Shown here in pieces: positions 25,452 through 35,409 of a DNA stretch of 64,000 nucleotides. Numbering within the stretch: position 1 is the first letter of the stretch; each line of letters opens with the position of its first letter. The notes beneath the pieces are model-generated. The model did no database searches. It saw only the letters and a list, made by a program, of their open reading frames with translations, and was not told the origin of the DNA. Source of the DNA: an uncultured Maribacter sp. (GTDB lineage: Bacteria; Bacteroidota; Bacteroidia; Flavobacteriales; Flavobacteriaceae); contig NZ_CANMTX010000002.1 in assembly GCF_947500985.1 (NCBI RefSeq), forward strand, positions 1-64,000. The letters run 5' to 3'. The position numbers and the translations under genes were made by a program.

Positions 25452-26096
25452 ATGTTTCTTGAAAACACAGTTAATCATAAAGAACAATTCGGCTGGATAG
25501 AAGTCATTGCCGGGTCGATGTTTTCTGGAAAGACAGAAGAATTGATTCGTAGACTTAAAAGAGCGCAGTTTGCCAAATTAAAGGTTGAAATCTTTAAACC
25601 TATGGTAGATACCCGTTATGATGATGAAATGGTGGTATCTCATGATGCCAATGAAATTCGTTCTACTCCGGTACCCGCAGCTGCCAATATTCGTATTCTA
25701 GCAGATACTTGCGATGTTATCGGTATTGATGAAGCCCAATTTTTTGATGATGAAATAGTCACTGTTTGCAATGACCTAGCAAATAAAGGGGTTAGAGTTA
25801 TTGTTGCCGGACTAGACATGGACTTTAAAGGAAAACCATTCGGACCCATGCCTGCTCTTATGGCTACCGCAGAATATGTTACCAAAGTACACGCCATTTG
25901 CACACGTACGGGCAACTTGGCAAATTATAGTTTTAGAAAATCTAATAACGATAAATTGGTCATGTTGGGCGAAGTAAATGAATATGAACCTTTAAGTAGA
26001 GGCGCATATTACAAAGCTATGCTTAAAGAAAAGGTGAAAACGATGGATGTAAAATCTGAGGAAATAGATACCATCAAAAAGAATGAAAATGGCTAA
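25452..26096 (+). CDS. tdk: Thymidine kinase
   Basis: A 214-residue type II thymidine kinase for dTMP salvage. P-loop GSMFSGKTE at 21-29, DEAQFF motif near 95 and the lasso segment before NYSFRK. The usual zinc ribbon has four cysteines; here only one remains in the AICTRTGN segment and the other positions are changed, so the structural zinc site looks lost. It overlaps the alanine racemase start by a few bases, so the two are coupled. Confidence 0.95.
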   Translation: MFLENTVNHKEQFGWIEVIAGSMFSGKTEELIRRLKRAQFAKLKVEIFKPMVDTRYDDEMVVSHDANEIRSTPVPAAANIRILADTCDVIGIDEAQFFDDEIVTVCNDLANKGVRVIVAGLDMDFKGKPFGPMPALMATAEYVTKVHAICTRTGNLANYSFRKSNNDKLVMLGEVNEYEPLSRGAYYKAMLKEKVKTMDVKSEEIDTIKKNENG

Positions 26097-27195
26097 GGCA
26101 GAGGAAACCGTTTTAGAAATTGACCTAAAAGCACTTGGTCATAACTACACTTTTTTACGCTCTAAAATAAAGCCCGAAACCAAATTTATGGCGGTAGTAA
26201 AAGCTTATGCTTATGGCAGTGATTCTGTTGCTATTGCCACAAACCTTCAAAATTTAGGTGTTGATTATTTTGCCGTTGCTTATGTAAATGAAGGCATAAC
26301 GCTTAGAGAAGGTGGTATTACCGCTCCTATTTTAGTGCTTCACCCACAGAAAATTCATTTTAAAACGCTCATCGAGTACAATCTTGAACCCAGCATATAT
26401 TCTAAAGCTATTCTATCTGATTTTATAGCAACTGCTGAAGAAATGGGCAAAACAGATTATCCTATTCACTTAAAATTTAATACGGGTCTTAATAGATTAG
26501 GTTTTTCTGCGGATGACTTACCTGAAATTTCTACTATTATTGATCAACAAAAAGCAGTTCAGGTAATTGCGTTGTTGTCACACTTAGCAGCTACTGAAGA
26601 TGCTAACGAAACCGACTTTACCAACCTTCAATTAGAACGGTTTGATGCTATTTGCCAACAGGCAGATGCACTTTTTAAAACCAAGACTTTAAAGCATGTG
26701 CTCAATACCTCGGGTATTATCAATTACGGAGATGCACAATATGATATGGTAAGAAGTGGAATCGGACTTTATGGTTATGGTAACGAACCACAAGTAGATG
26801 CAGCGTTAAAACCTGTAATAACTTTAAAAACGATTATTTCTCAAAAACACACGATACCTAAAGGTGAATCTGTTGGCTATAATCGTAAATACAAATCTGA
26901 CCACAAAACAACAACAGCTACATTGCCTTTGGGTCATGCAGATGGTATAGGTAGAGAATATGGTCATGGAAAAACATATGTAAGTATACATGGAAAACTA
27001 GCCCCTATTATTGGAAATGTTTGTATGGATATGATAATGGTAGACGTCACCAACATTGAATGTGAAGAAGGGGATGAAGTAGAGATTTTTGGAAAAAACC
27101 TGTCCGCCAACGAATTTGCGGAAACTGCCCAAACCATCACTTATGAAATACTTACGGGACTTTCTCAACGCATAAAACGAGTTTTAATAAATTGA
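26089..27195 (+). CDS. alr: Alanine racemase
   Basis: A 368-residue PLP enzyme that makes D-alanine for peptidoglycan. The PLP lysine is in MAVVKAYAYG near residue 38; the catalytic tyrosine is in VGYNRKY; the SGIGLYGYG and NVCMDM motifs are in place. The start at 26089 (MAKAEETV) or 26083 are both possible; both overlap tdk, showing operon coupling. Confidence 0.95.
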   Translation: MAKAEETVLEIDLKALGHNYTFLRSKIKPETKFMAVVKAYAYGSDSVAIATNLQNLGVDYFAVAYVNEGITLREGGITAPILVLHPQKIHFKTLIEYNLEPSIYSKAILSDFIATAEEMGKTDYPIHLKFNTGLNRLGFSADDLPEISTIIDQQKAVQVIALLSHLAATEDANETDFTNLQLERFDAICQQADALFKTKTLKHVLNTSGIINYGDAQYDMVRSGIGLYGYGNEPQVDAALKPVITLKTIISQKHTIPKGESVGYNRKYKSDHKTTTATLPLGHADGIGREYGHGKTYVSIHGKLAPIIGNVCMDMIMVDVTNIECEEGDEVEIFGKNLSANEFAETAQTITYEILTGLSQRIKRVLIN

Positions 27196-27280
27196 TTCGT
27201 TAACATTTCATTAAGGAATCGATTTTTTTAGTAAATTGCGATACTTTTTAAAATTAACCATTAATATAAATTAAGTAAAC

Positions 27281-27682
27281 ATGTTAAAAGAATTCAAGAA
27301 TTTTATTTTGACGGGTAACGTCATCGATTTTGCTGTAGCAGTTATTTTAGCTGGAGCAGTAGGATTAGTAGTAAACGGATTTGTTGCTGATATCATCATG
27401 CCAATCGTAGGTCACTTCGCAGGTGGAGTTGATTTCGCAGATTTGAAATTAATCTTAGATGAAGCAGTTGTTGGTGCAGATGGCGCAATTGCTAAACCAG
27501 AAAATGCTATTCGTTGGGGTGCATGGATCAATACAATTGTCAACTTATTAATTGTTGGATTTGTAATGTTTATCATTGTTAAAGCTTACAACAAAACTAA
27601 AACTCCTCCAGCTCCAGCTGCTCCAGCAGGACCAACTGCAGAAGAGTTATTAGCAGAAATAAGAGATGCTTTAAAAAAGTAA
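27281..27682 (+). CDS. mscL: Large-conductance mechanosensitive channel
   Basis: A 133-residue inner-membrane channel that opens under hypo-osmotic stress. The N-terminal FKNFILTGNVIDFAVAVILAGAVG helix is the family signature, with a second membrane helix near 87-106, a periplasmic loop between them and a Pro/Ala-rich stretch before the C-terminal helix. Length is normal. It is a single gene with its own terminator. Confidence 0.97.
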   Translation: MLKEFKNFILTGNVIDFAVAVILAGAVGLVVNGFVADIIMPIVGHFAGGVDFADLKLILDEAVVGADGAIAKPENAIRWGAWINTIVNLLIVGFVMFIIVKAYNKTKTPPAPAAPAGPTAEELLAEIRDALKK

Positions 27683-27740
27683 TCTAAAATACACACCCTA
27701 AAATTTAGGGAACCGTTGCACTGCAACTCAAATTAATTAA

Positions 27741-27786
27741 AACCGTCAACTTTGTTACGCTAACATTGTTGACGGTTCTTTTTTTA
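27741..27786 (+). terminator. Terminator of mscL
   Basis: Perfect stem AACCGTCAAC / GTTGACGGTT with an inner hairpin, then a run of T. Confidence 0.85.
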
Positions 27787-27870
27787 GTACACTTTCCAAA
27801 TTACCTCTCAATAAACAATTGTTATATTTTAAACAATTTGTTATATTTTGATTATTCTTTTCTTTTTTAC

Positions 27871-27900
27871 TTGCGCAAGTACCAGTATTACCTATTTTTG
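27871..27900 (+). promoter_or_regulatory. Bacteroidota-type promoter of asd
   Basis: TTG (27871-27873), exactly 19 bases, then TATTTTTG (27893-27900). This matches the consensus TTG-N19-TAnnTTTG; asd starts 24 bases downstream. Confidence 0.75.
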
Positions 27901-27924
27901 CCGCTTAATATAATTGTTTTACAA

Positions 27925-28914
27925 ATGAAAGTAGCTGTAATTGGTGCCACAGGTATGGTTGGCGATGTAATGTTGAAAGTATTGGCTGAACGTAATTTTC
28001 CGTTAACGGAATTATTATTAGTTGCCTCTGAACGTTCTGTTGGTAAAAAGATGACCTTTAAAGGTAAAGAGCATACGGTTATAGGTTTAGCAGATGCTGT
28101 AGCCGCAAGACCTAATATTGCCATATTCTCTGCAGGTGGTGACACCTCTTTAGAATGGGCTCCAAAATTTGCAGAAGTGGGTACTACCGTAGTAGATAAC
28201 TCTTCTGCTTGGAGAATGGATCCAACCAAAAAATTGGTTGTGCCTGAGATTAATGCTCACGAACTTACCGCTGAAGATAAAATTATAGCAAACCCAAATT
28301 GCTCTACTATTCAGTTAGTAATGGCACTATACCCATTACACAAAAAATATAAAATGAAGCGTGTTATTGTTTCTACCTATCAGTCGGTTTCTGGTACTGG
28401 GGTAAAAGCAGTTAAGCAACTAGAAAATGAAATTGCAGGTGTGCAAGGCGAAATGGCGTATCCTTACCCAATCGGCAGAAATGCATTACCGCATTGCGAT
28501 GTTTTCATGGAAAACGGATACACAAAAGAAGAAATGAAATTGGCGCGTGAACCACAGAAAATTTTAGATGACCGCACTTTCTCAATTAGCGCAACAGCAG
28601 TTAGAATACCTACAGCTGGCGGACATTCAGAATCTGTAAACGTAGAGTTCGAAAATGACTTTGAACTTAACGAAGTTCGTCGTTTGTTAAATGAAATGCC
28701 TGGTGTTACCGTTCAAGATAATCCAGACACCAATACCTACCCAATGCCAATATACGCTCATGATAAAGATGAGGTTTTTGTTGGTCGTATACGTAGAGAT
28801 GAAACGCAAAGAAATACATTGAATATGTGGATTGTTGCCGATAACCTTAGAAAAGGTGCAGCAACAAACGCTGTTCAAATCTCAGAATACCTAGTAGAAA
28901 AAGGCTTAGTTTAA
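27925..28914 (+). CDS. asd: Aspartate-semialdehyde dehydrogenase
   Basis: A 329-residue enzyme making aspartate semialdehyde for lysine/diaminopimelate, methionine and threonine. The NADP loop GATGMVGDVML lies at 7-17, catalytic Cys126 is in NPNCSTIQ, and the catalytic histidine is in IPTAGGHSE. The frame is open 159 bases further upstream, but the start at 27925 (MKVAVIGATG) is correct because the family begins here and the promoter overlaps the longer version. Confidence 0.97.
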   Translation: MKVAVIGATGMVGDVMLKVLAERNFPLTELLLVASERSVGKKMTFKGKEHTVIGLADAVAARPNIAIFSAGGDTSLEWAPKFAEVGTTVVDNSSAWRMDPTKKLVVPEINAHELTAEDKIIANPNCSTIQLVMALYPLHKKYKMKRVIVSTYQSVSGTGVKAVKQLENEIAGVQGEMAYPYPIGRNALPHCDVFMENGYTKEEMKLAREPQKILDDRTFSISATAVRIPTAGGHSESVNVEFENDFELNEVRRLLNEMPGVTVQDNPDTNTYPMPIYAHDKDEVFVGRIRRDETQRNTLNMWIVADNLRKGAATNAVQISEYLVEKGLV

Positions 28915-28936
28915 TTTATACCCTTTACAACGTTAA

Positions 28937-28971
28937 AACCTTCAAAACTTCACTGTTTTGAAGGTTTTTTT
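28937..28971 (+). terminator. Terminator of asd
   Basis: Perfect 12-base stem AACCTTCAAAAC / GTTTTGAAGGTT followed by T5. Confidence 0.9.
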
Positions 28972-29000
28972 ATGGTATTTTAGTACAAACTGAACTACTA

Positions 29001-31157
29001 ATTAAAAAAGTAATACCTACGCTACTTGTCTTAGCGCTCATTTCTTCTTGTAAAAACGAATCTAAACCTGAACCCATTATTGTGAATTATCCTGTTACCG
29101 CAAAAGTTGATACTGTAGATACTTATTTTGGAACCGAAGTTAAAGACCCTTATCGTTGGTTAGAAGATGATAGAAGCCCAGAAACCGAAGCTTGGGTTAA
29201 AGAACAGAACAAAACTACATTCGGTTATTTAGAACATATTCCTTTCAGAACCGACTTAAAGAATAGGCTGGAAAAATTGTGGAACTACGAAAAACTAGGT
29301 TCACCGTTTAAAAAAGGCGACTATACCTATTTCTATAAAAATGATGGATTACAGAACCAATATGTGATATATAGAGCCAAAGGTGATGAGGAGCCAAAAG
29401 TATTTTTAGATCCAAATACATTTTCTGAAGATGGTACTACATCTTTGGCGGGTTTGAGTTTTACTAAAGATGGTTCATTAGCGGCCTATCAAATTTCTGA
29501 AGGTGGTAGCGATTGGCGAAAAGCAATTATTTTAAATGCCGAAACCAAAGAGATCGTTGAAGATACTTTGATTGATATTAAATTCAGCGGACTCTCTTGG
29601 AAAGGTAAAGAAGGTTTTTACTATTCTAGTTATGACAAACCAAAAGGTAGTGAGCTATCGGCTAAAACCGATCAGCACAAAGTATACTATCATAAATTGG
29701 GTACTTCTCAAAAAGATGATAAACTCATATTTGGTGGTACACCATCTGAAAAGCATAGGTATATTGGTGCTTATGTTACTGAAGATAATAAGTACTTATT
29801 AATTAGCGCCTCTGTTTCCACTTCTGGTAATAAACTATTTATAAAAGATTTAGAAGACCCTAACGGTTTACTTATTCCTATGGTCGAAGATACTGACTCT
29901 GACAACTATGTAATTGACAATGTCGGCTCTAAACTTTACATAGAAACAAACAGAAATGCACCGAACAAGAAAATAGTTACAGTAGATGCCAAAAACCCTG
30001 AAGCTAAAAATTGGGTTGATTTTATCCCTGAAACGGAAAATGTTCTAAGTGCTGATTTTGGTGGTGGATACTTCTTTGCAGATTATATGGTAGATGCTGT
30101 CTCTAAGATTTTTCAGTACGATTATAATGGCAAACTTATACGTGAAGTAAACTTACCTGGTTTAGGTACTGCTAGTGGTTTTGGTGGCAAAAAAGAAGAT
30201 AAAGAATTTTACTTCTCTTTTACCAATTACAACACACCCGGCTCTACCTACAAATACAATGTTGAAAACGGTGAATATGAATTGTACTGGAAACCAGACA
30301 TAGATTTCAATCCTGAAGATTATACTTCTGAGCAAGTTTTCTATGCCTCCAAAGATGGTACTAAGGTGCCTATGATCATTACTTATAAAAAGGGCACGGA
30401 GTTGAATGGTAAAAATCCAACAATTCTTTACGCCTATGGCGGATTCAATGTGAGTTTAACTCCTTCATTCAGTATCGGTAATGCCGTTTGGATGGAACAA
30501 GGCGGAATTTATGCTGTTCCCAATCTTCGTGGTGGTGGCGAATATGGTAAAAAATGGCATGATGCGGGTATAAAAACTAAAAAGCAAAATGTATTCGATG
30601 ACTTTATTGCTGCTGCAGAATATTTAGTAGATAATAAATACACATCAAAAGAATACTTAGCTATTCGCGGAGGTTCTAATGGCGGATTGCTAGTTGGCGC
30701 CACAATGACACAAAGACCAGATTTAATGCAAGTAGCATTGCCTGCAGTTGGGGTTATGGATATGTTGCGCTATCATACATTTACGGCTGGCGCCGGATGG
30801 GCTTATGATTACGGTACTGCAGAAGACGATGATAAAATGTTTAAGTACTTGAAAGGATATTCGCCAGTGCATAATGTAAAAGCAGGTACAGCTTATCCTG
30901 CTACTTTGGTCACCACCGGTGATCATGATGATAGAGTAGTACCGGCACATAGTTTTAAATTTGCCGCAGAACTTCAAGAAAAACAAGAAGGCACAAACCC
31001 AACATTAATACGAATTGAAACAAATGCTGGTCATGGTGCAGGTACGCCGGTAAGTAAAACTATAGAGCAATATGCAGACATTTATGGCTTTACACTCTAC
31101 AATATGGGCTACACAGAGCTACCTAATAAAAGTATTTTGAAAGATTTTAAAGAGTAA
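29001..31157 (+). CDS. Prolyl oligopeptidase (S9) lipoprotein
   Basis: A serine peptidase with an N-terminal β-propeller and a C-terminal α/β-hydrolase domain. The nucleophile is in [12 protein letters not shown], the acid in GDHDDRV and the histidine in NAGHGAG. A clear lipoprotein signal ([17 protein letters not shown], then KNES) is encoded at 29001-29060, but no ATG, GTG or TTG precedes it in frame; the codon at 29001 is ATT. The first standard start is GTG at 29082, which would remove the signal. I take 29001 as the probable start. It cleaves short proline peptides, probably in the periplasm. Confidence 0.85.
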   Translation: MKKVIPTLLVLALISSCKNESKPEPIIVNYPVTAKVDTVDTYFGTEVKDPYRWLEDDRSPETEAWVKEQNKTTFGYLEHIPFRTDLKNRLEKLWNYEKLGSPFKKGDYTYFYKNDGLQNQYVIYRAKGDEEPKVFLDPNTFSEDGTTSLAGLSFTKDGSLAAYQISEGGSDWRKAIILNAETKEIVEDTLIDIKFSGLSWKGKEGFYYSSYDKPKGSELSAKTDQHKVYYHKLGTSQKDDKLIFGGTPSEKHRYIGAYVTEDNKYLLISASVSTSGNKLFIKDLEDPNGLLIPMVEDTDSDNYVIDNVGSKLYIETNRNAPNKKIVTVDAKNPEAKNWVDFIPETENVLSADFGGGYFFADYMVDAVSKIFQYDYNGKLIREVNLPGLGTASGFGGKKEDKEFYFSFTNYNTPGSTYKYNVENGEYELYWKPDIDFNPEDYTSEQVFYASKDGTKVPMIITYKKGTELNGKNPTILYAYGGFNVSLTPSFSIGNAVWMEQGGIYAVPNLRGGGEYGKKWHDAGIKTKKQNVFDDFIAAAEYLVDNKYTSKEYLAIRGGSNGGLLVGATMTQRPDLMQVALPAVGVMDMLRYHTFTAGAGWAYDYGTAEDDDKMFKYLKGYSPVHNVKAGTAYPATLVTTGDHDDRVVPAHSFKFAAELQEKQEGTNPTLIRIETNAGHGAGTPVSKTIEQYADIYGFTLYNMGYTELPNKSILKDFKE

Positions 31158-31180
31158 TTGCCTTTTGAAATCAATAAATT

Positions 31181-31219
31181 ATTGAAAAATCCGTTTCAAA
31201 TTGGAACGGATTTTTCAAT
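31181..31219 (+). terminator. Terminator of the S9 peptidase gene
   Basis: Perfect 15-base stem (31181-31195 and 31205-31219) with a T5 run in the second arm. Confidence 0.75.
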
Positions 31220-31242
31220 TTTGCATTCCTAAGAATAAAAAC

Positions 31243-32232
31243 ATGTTACGAGTAGAGAATCTATCATTTTCATATGATAAACTTCCAGTTTTAGAAGCTA
31301 TTAATTTACGTATTCAACGTGGAGAGCATGTGGCTATCATTGGAGAAAGCGGATGCGGTAAAAGTACCTTACTCAAACTAATGTATGGTTTGATGGATTT
31401 AGAAGAAGGAGAGATTTTCTGGGAAGACGAACAAATTTTAGGTCCGGCTTACAATTTGGTTCCTGGTGCGCCTTTTATGAAGTACCTATCTCAAGATTTT
31501 GATTTAATGCCGTTCATTACTGTTTCTGAAAATATAAGTCAGTACCTATCCGTTTTTTATCCTGATGAATTAAAAGCAAGAACTGAAGAACTATTAGAAA
31601 TGATAGAGATGACCGAGTTTGCCGATAAGAAGGTGAAAACCTTAAGCGGCGGTCAGCAACAACGTGTCGCTTTAGCAAGAGTACTAGCTCAAAAGCCGCA
31701 AGTGTTACTTTTAGACGAACCCTTTAGTCATATCGACAACTTTCTCAAAAATAGCTTACGTCGAAATATTTTCAATTACCTGAAAGAGAATCTTATTACA
31801 ACTATTGTCGCAACCCACGATGTAAACGATGTTTTGCCTTTTGCCGATCGTGCCGTTGTTTTACGAGATAAAGGCATTATAGCTAGAGCACGACCTATGG
31901 AGCTTTATAAAAATCCGAAAAATCTGTATGTCGCTTCACTTTTCGGTGAGGCAAGTATGATTTCTATAGATGTGCTTAAAACGTACGCAAATACCAAAAG
32001 AAAAATTATCGTTTATGCACATGAGTTTCGAGTTTCACCTTCACAAGGATTTCATGTTACGGTAGAAAAAGCATATCCAATGGGTAGTCATTACTTGACC
32101 GAAAGTAAAAGCGATGAGAATGAAACTATCTTCTTCAATGCAGATAAATTATACCCCAAGGGGAAAGAATTGTTTTTGAATGTGGCCATTGAAACTATCA
32201 ATCAGCGCATACAAGAAGCTGCTGCTAATTAA
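31243..32232 (+). CDS. ABC transporter ATP-binding protein
   Basis: A 329-residue ABC ATPase. Walker A is GESGCGKST (near 37), signature LSGGQQQRVALARV, Walker B VLLLDEPF with switch histidine in VATHDV. The C-terminal 100 residues resemble the regulatory TOBE-type extension of importers. No permease or binding protein gene is adjacent, so the partner is elsewhere or it acts in another process. The start at 31243 is preferred, since the upstream TTG lies inside the terminator. Confidence 0.9.
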   Translation: MLRVENLSFSYDKLPVLEAINLRIQRGEHVAIIGESGCGKSTLLKLMYGLMDLEEGEIFWEDEQILGPAYNLVPGAPFMKYLSQDFDLMPFITVSENISQYLSVFYPDELKARTEELLEMIEMTEFADKKVKTLSGGQQQRVALARVLAQKPQVLLLDEPFSHIDNFLKNSLRRNIFNYLKENLITTIVATHDVNDVLPFADRAVVLRDKGIIARARPMELYKNPKNLYVASLFGEASMISIDVLKTYANTKRKIIVYAHEFRVSPSQGFHVTVEKAYPMGSHYLTESKSDENETIFFNADKLYPKGKELFLNVAIETINQRIQEAAAN

Positions 32233-32246
32233 TTTAAAAACATGTT

Positions 32247-32648
32247 GTGAACCAAGAACAAATAATTACCGAGCTACAATTCAAAGCCATTAGAAGTAGT
32301 GGTCCGGGTGGTCAGCATGCCAATAAAGTTTCTTCTAAAGTAGAATTGTCTTTTCATATTGAAGCTTCAGCGGGACTAACAGAGCGCCAGAAAAAGAGGG
32401 TGCTACTAAAATTAGAAAATAAACTTAGTAAAGAAGGAATTCTAATATTACAATGTGATGAATCTCGTAGCCAGCACAAAAACAAAGAATTGGTTATTAA
32501 ACGATTCTTGAAATTTTTAGAAAAATCTTTGTTAGTACCTAAGGCAAGAAAGAAAAGCAGACCCACCAGATCATCTATTGAAAAAAGATTAAAAGGCAAG
32601 AAAATTGCTTCACTTAAAAAGCTGAATCGCGGTAAACCAGACTACTAA
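32247..32648 (+). CDS. arfB: Alternative ribosome-rescue factor ArfB
   Basis: A 133-residue peptidyl-tRNA hydrolase that frees stalled ribosomes. The catalytic GGQ lies in SSGPGGQHANKV near 19-25, and the C-terminal tail is rich in Lys/Arg, as needed for the mRNA channel. The start is GTG at 32247; the preceding ATG runs straight into a stop. It follows the ABC gene by 14 bases and is probably cotranscribed. Confidence 0.92.
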   Translation: MNQEQIITELQFKAIRSSGPGGQHANKVSSKVELSFHIEASAGLTERQKKRVLLKLENKLSKEGILILQCDESRSQHKNKELVIKRFLKFLEKSLLVPKARKKSRPTRSSIEKRLKGKKIASLKKLNRGKPDY

Positions 32649-32661
32649 TAGCTATATGGTT

Positions 32662-33990
32662 TTATGCGAAAATGGAATAGAATACAAAAACGGTTATCGC
32701 ACCTGTAAGACCAAGAACACCTGTACCTAAGCCGAAAAGACGATATCCTGTTTTTACGTTCATGCCGCTCATTTGTGTTACCACCCAAAAGAAGCTATCG
32801 TTCGCATGAGAAATAACTGCAGAACCCGCACCAATAACCACAACTACCAAAGCTTTCTGTATTTCAGTATCAAAACCAAGTGATGACATCATCGGCATGA
32901 TTATAGATGCTGTCGTTACCAATGCCACCGTTGAAGAACCTTGTGCGGTTTTCAACGCTGCCGCTAAAACAAAAGGCAAGAAAATACCCATATTATAATC
33001 AGTCAATGTTTGCCCTAGTATATCGGCAATACCTGAGTTCTGTAATATTTTACCAAAAATGCCACCAGCACCAGTTATCAATAGTATAGAAGCCGCATCT
33101 TTAATTGCCTTGCCTACCCAACCCGAAGAAGAAAGCATGTCGTAATTTAATTTTTTAGGCAAGAGCAGACATAAGAATACGCCTATCAATAATGATATGA
33201 CAGGTTCACCCACAAAATTGATAAAATCTAATAGTCCGTTTTCTTGTCCGATATCCATGGAGTTTAAAACGGACTTCAAGACAATTAGAAAAATAGGAAC
33301 CAGTATTGGTATAGATGCTTTCAAAGCACTGGGCGAATCTTTAATTTCTTGTTCTGCCTCTAATGCATCTTCAACATCAGGTTCTATCATGGTTTTAGAA
33401 GCATACTTTTTTGCGAATATAATACCGACTACTAAAGCCACTATACTCGTGGGAAACCCAAAAGCAATTACAAGACCTAAATCTGCCCCAAGAATACCTG
33501 CTGCAGCTATAGGACCAGGAGTTGGCGGCACCATCGTGTGCGATGCCATTAAGCCCAAACCTAATGCTATTGCCGGACCAGCAATTGATATTTTCGCTTT
33601 TTTGGAAAGACTTTTATTTAAAGGATGCAGCAGCATAAAACCACTATCTGCAAATACGGGAATAGAAACAATATAACCGATGATTCCCATTGCCGTTGGC
33701 ACTCGTTTTCTACCTATTAAACCCAGTACTTTTTCTGCGATTGCAAATGCACCACCTGTATGTTCTAAAAATGCACCGATAATAACCCCAAGCACTATAA
33801 TCAACCCTATTTTACCAAGTGTACCACCAAAACCTTCATTGATAGAAACAATGATTTCAGCATAAGGCATGCCAGCAAAAATGCCATATAAAATTGAAAT
33901 GATGAACAATGCCAAAAAAGCATGGATCTTAAGCTTTGTCGTCATTATAATTATGGCAATGACCGCGATTAGTAAATAGAATATTTCCAT
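32662..33990 (-). CDS. GntP-family permease
   Basis: A 442-residue inner-membrane protein with about 12 hydrophobic helices. It belongs to the gluconate:H+ symporter (GntP) family; the SHTMVPPTPGPIAAAGILGADLG and SHANDSFFWVV segments are diagnostic. The substrate is a sugar acid such as gluconate, or a similar organic acid. No sugar-acid kinase or dehydratase gene is adjacent. It converges with arfB. Confidence 0.93.
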   Translation of the reverse strand: MEIFYLLIAVIAIIIMTTKLKIHAFLALFIISILYGIFAGMPYAEIIVSINEGFGGTLGKIGLIIVLGVIIGAFLEHTGGAFAIAEKVLGLIGRKRVPTAMGIIGYIVSIPVFADSGFMLLHPLNKSLSKKAKISIAGPAIALGLGLMASHTMVPPTPGPIAAAGILGADLGLVIAFGFPTSIVALVVGIIFAKKYASKTMIEPDVEDALEAEQEIKDSPSALKASIPILVPIFLIVLKSVLNSMDIGQENGLLDFINFVGEPVISLLIGVFLCLLLPKKLNYDMLSSSGWVGKAIKDAASILLITGAGGIFGKILQNSGIADILGQTLTDYNMGIFLPFVLAAALKTAQGSSTVALVTTASIIMPMMSSLGFDTEIQKALVVVVIGAGSAVISHANDSFFWVVTQMSGMNVKTGYRLFGLGTGVLGLTGAITVFVFYSIFA

Positions 33991-34120
33991 GATTGGTGGT
34001 GGTAAGGTTTAGCTGAATCGTAATTAGTACTAATTTAGCCAAATCCTTTTTAAAAATTTTGGTTTAATCTTTTGATTGAACTTAGTAATTATTTTGCCTG
34101 TAAGGAATCTAACTTCTGTA

Positions 34121-34924
34121 CTAGTTCGTTTTTTTATCATTCCACCATTCCCAATGAGATTCTCTATTAAGTTGCTCATCTACAATTAGCATAGCATCAT
34201 TAACTTTACCTTGCTCTTCTAATCCAAGCATTTCATAATAAGCAAAGGTTTGTAACTCAAAATCATTATTGTTTGTTTTTTCAAAATACTGTGACAATTT
34301 TTCAGTTTCTTGATAAAATTCTTTGACCATTAGCGAGTCAAGCAAATTGAATATTAGTTCCGTATCCGTATGAAACTCTTCTTTTAAATCACTATTAATT
34401 GTTTTACTATAAAAGTCAATTGCAGCTTGAGAACCTTCTTTTGTAATAATGATTTGAAGTGTATCACTTATTAATCTTTTAGGTTTTGAAACTTTTTTTA
34501 TGATTAGAGGATTATAAATCAAGGTAGCAGCAGCTGGCATTCCATTACCACCTTCCCTACCATAGGCAATTGAATCTGGTAAAATAGCAGTCACTTCATC
34601 TCCTTCAATCAAATAATTATTAAGCTCTTCAAATCCTTTAATCATAAAAGTTACTCCATGAATGAATCTAAAAATAGAATCTTCTTCTGTGGATGTTGAC
34701 CAATAAATAGAATCAGATTCATTTATATACAAATCCATATATGCTTCCACTTTAGATTTCAAATGAATTGGTCTTCCGTTGCCCTCTTTTAAAAAAATAT
34801 ATTTTAACCCACTTGGTGTACATATTGTATCACCTAAAATTATATTTCTAAACTCTTCTTTTTCCTCCTGCTTGCAAGAATAAAATAAAGCAATGGCGAT
34901 ATATAGAACAAAAACTTTTTTCAT
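34121..34924 (-). CDS. FKBP-type peptidyl-prolyl isomerase lipoprotein
   Basis: A 267-residue lipoprotein (Cys17 in LFYSCKQ). An FKBP domain covers about 35-145 (GLKYIFLKEGNG start, VTFMIKGFEE, DSIAYGREGGNGMPAAATLIY). The C-terminal 120 residues are helical and may form repeats like TPR. It probably assists folding at the periplasmic face. It lies 14 bases after the GreA-like gene in a three-gene operon. Confidence 0.87.
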   Translation of the reverse strand: MKKVFVLYIAIALFYSCKQEEKEEFRNIILGDTICTPSGLKYIFLKEGNGRPIHLKSKVEAYMDLYINESDSIYWSTSTEEDSIFRFIHGVTFMIKGFEELNNYLIEGDEVTAILPDSIAYGREGGNGMPAAATLIYNPLIIKKVSKPKRLISDTLQIIITKEGSQAAIDFYSKTINSDLKEEFHTDTELIFNLLDSLMVKEFYQETEKLSQYFEKTNNNDFELQTFAYYEMLGLEEQGKVNDAMLIVDEQLNRESHWEWWNDKKTN

Positions 34925-34938
34925 AATACTAATTGCAG

Positions 34939-35409
34939 TTATAGAACACCAACAATAGCCAACTCCTTACCATTAAAACTAAAAACATCGCCGACAGCTT
35001 TACCAAATACTAGTTTGCCGATAGGTGTTGCGGCAGAAATACAATAGATAGACTTAGATTTACTTTTAAATTCTCCTGCCGATATGGCTATATAATACAT
35101 AAAGGCATCTGTGATGACCAAACTACCCAAACCTACGGTTGGGGCGTTTCTGTCTTTTGGCACTTTTGAAAGTAGTTGTTGTGTTTTTTCTAGTTCAGCT
35201 AATTGCTGACCTAATTTTTCTCGCTCTAATTGTATCATGGCACGACCAGTCTCATGCTTGTCACCAGCACTACTCTTAGTCTCTGAGGTTAATGCCGACT
35301 CCAATTCTTTAATTTGATTCTGTATTCTTGTCAACCTGTCGTTTACAAAAAGTACACAAAAGTCGTAAGCGTCTTTTTTTAAAATATCAAGTGATTCAAT
35401 TTCCTTCAA
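34939..35409 (-). CDS. GreA/GreB-family elongation factor
   Basis: A 156-residue protein with the Gre architecture: an N-terminal coiled coil (about 5-80) whose tip carries acidic residues Asp50 and Glu53 (GDKHE), and a C-terminal globular domain (85-156) ending in FNGKELAIVGVL. The tip acids let Gre factors trigger RNA cleavage in backtracked polymerase. It is a diverged paralog rather than the main GreA. It overlaps the upstream lipoprotein gene by 14 bases. Confidence 0.82.
   Translation of the reverse strand: MKEIESLDILKKDAYDFCVLFVNDRLTRIQNQIKELESALTSETKSSAGDKHETGRAMIQLEREKLGQQLAELEKTQQLLSKVPKDRNAPTVGLGSLVITDAFMYYIAISAGEFKSKSKSIYCISAATPIGKLVFGKAVGDVFSFNGKELAIVGVL

Noticed and set aside
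27766-27924. Longer version of asd
   Set aside because: It would translate the terminator of mscL and the promoter; the enzyme family starts at 27925.
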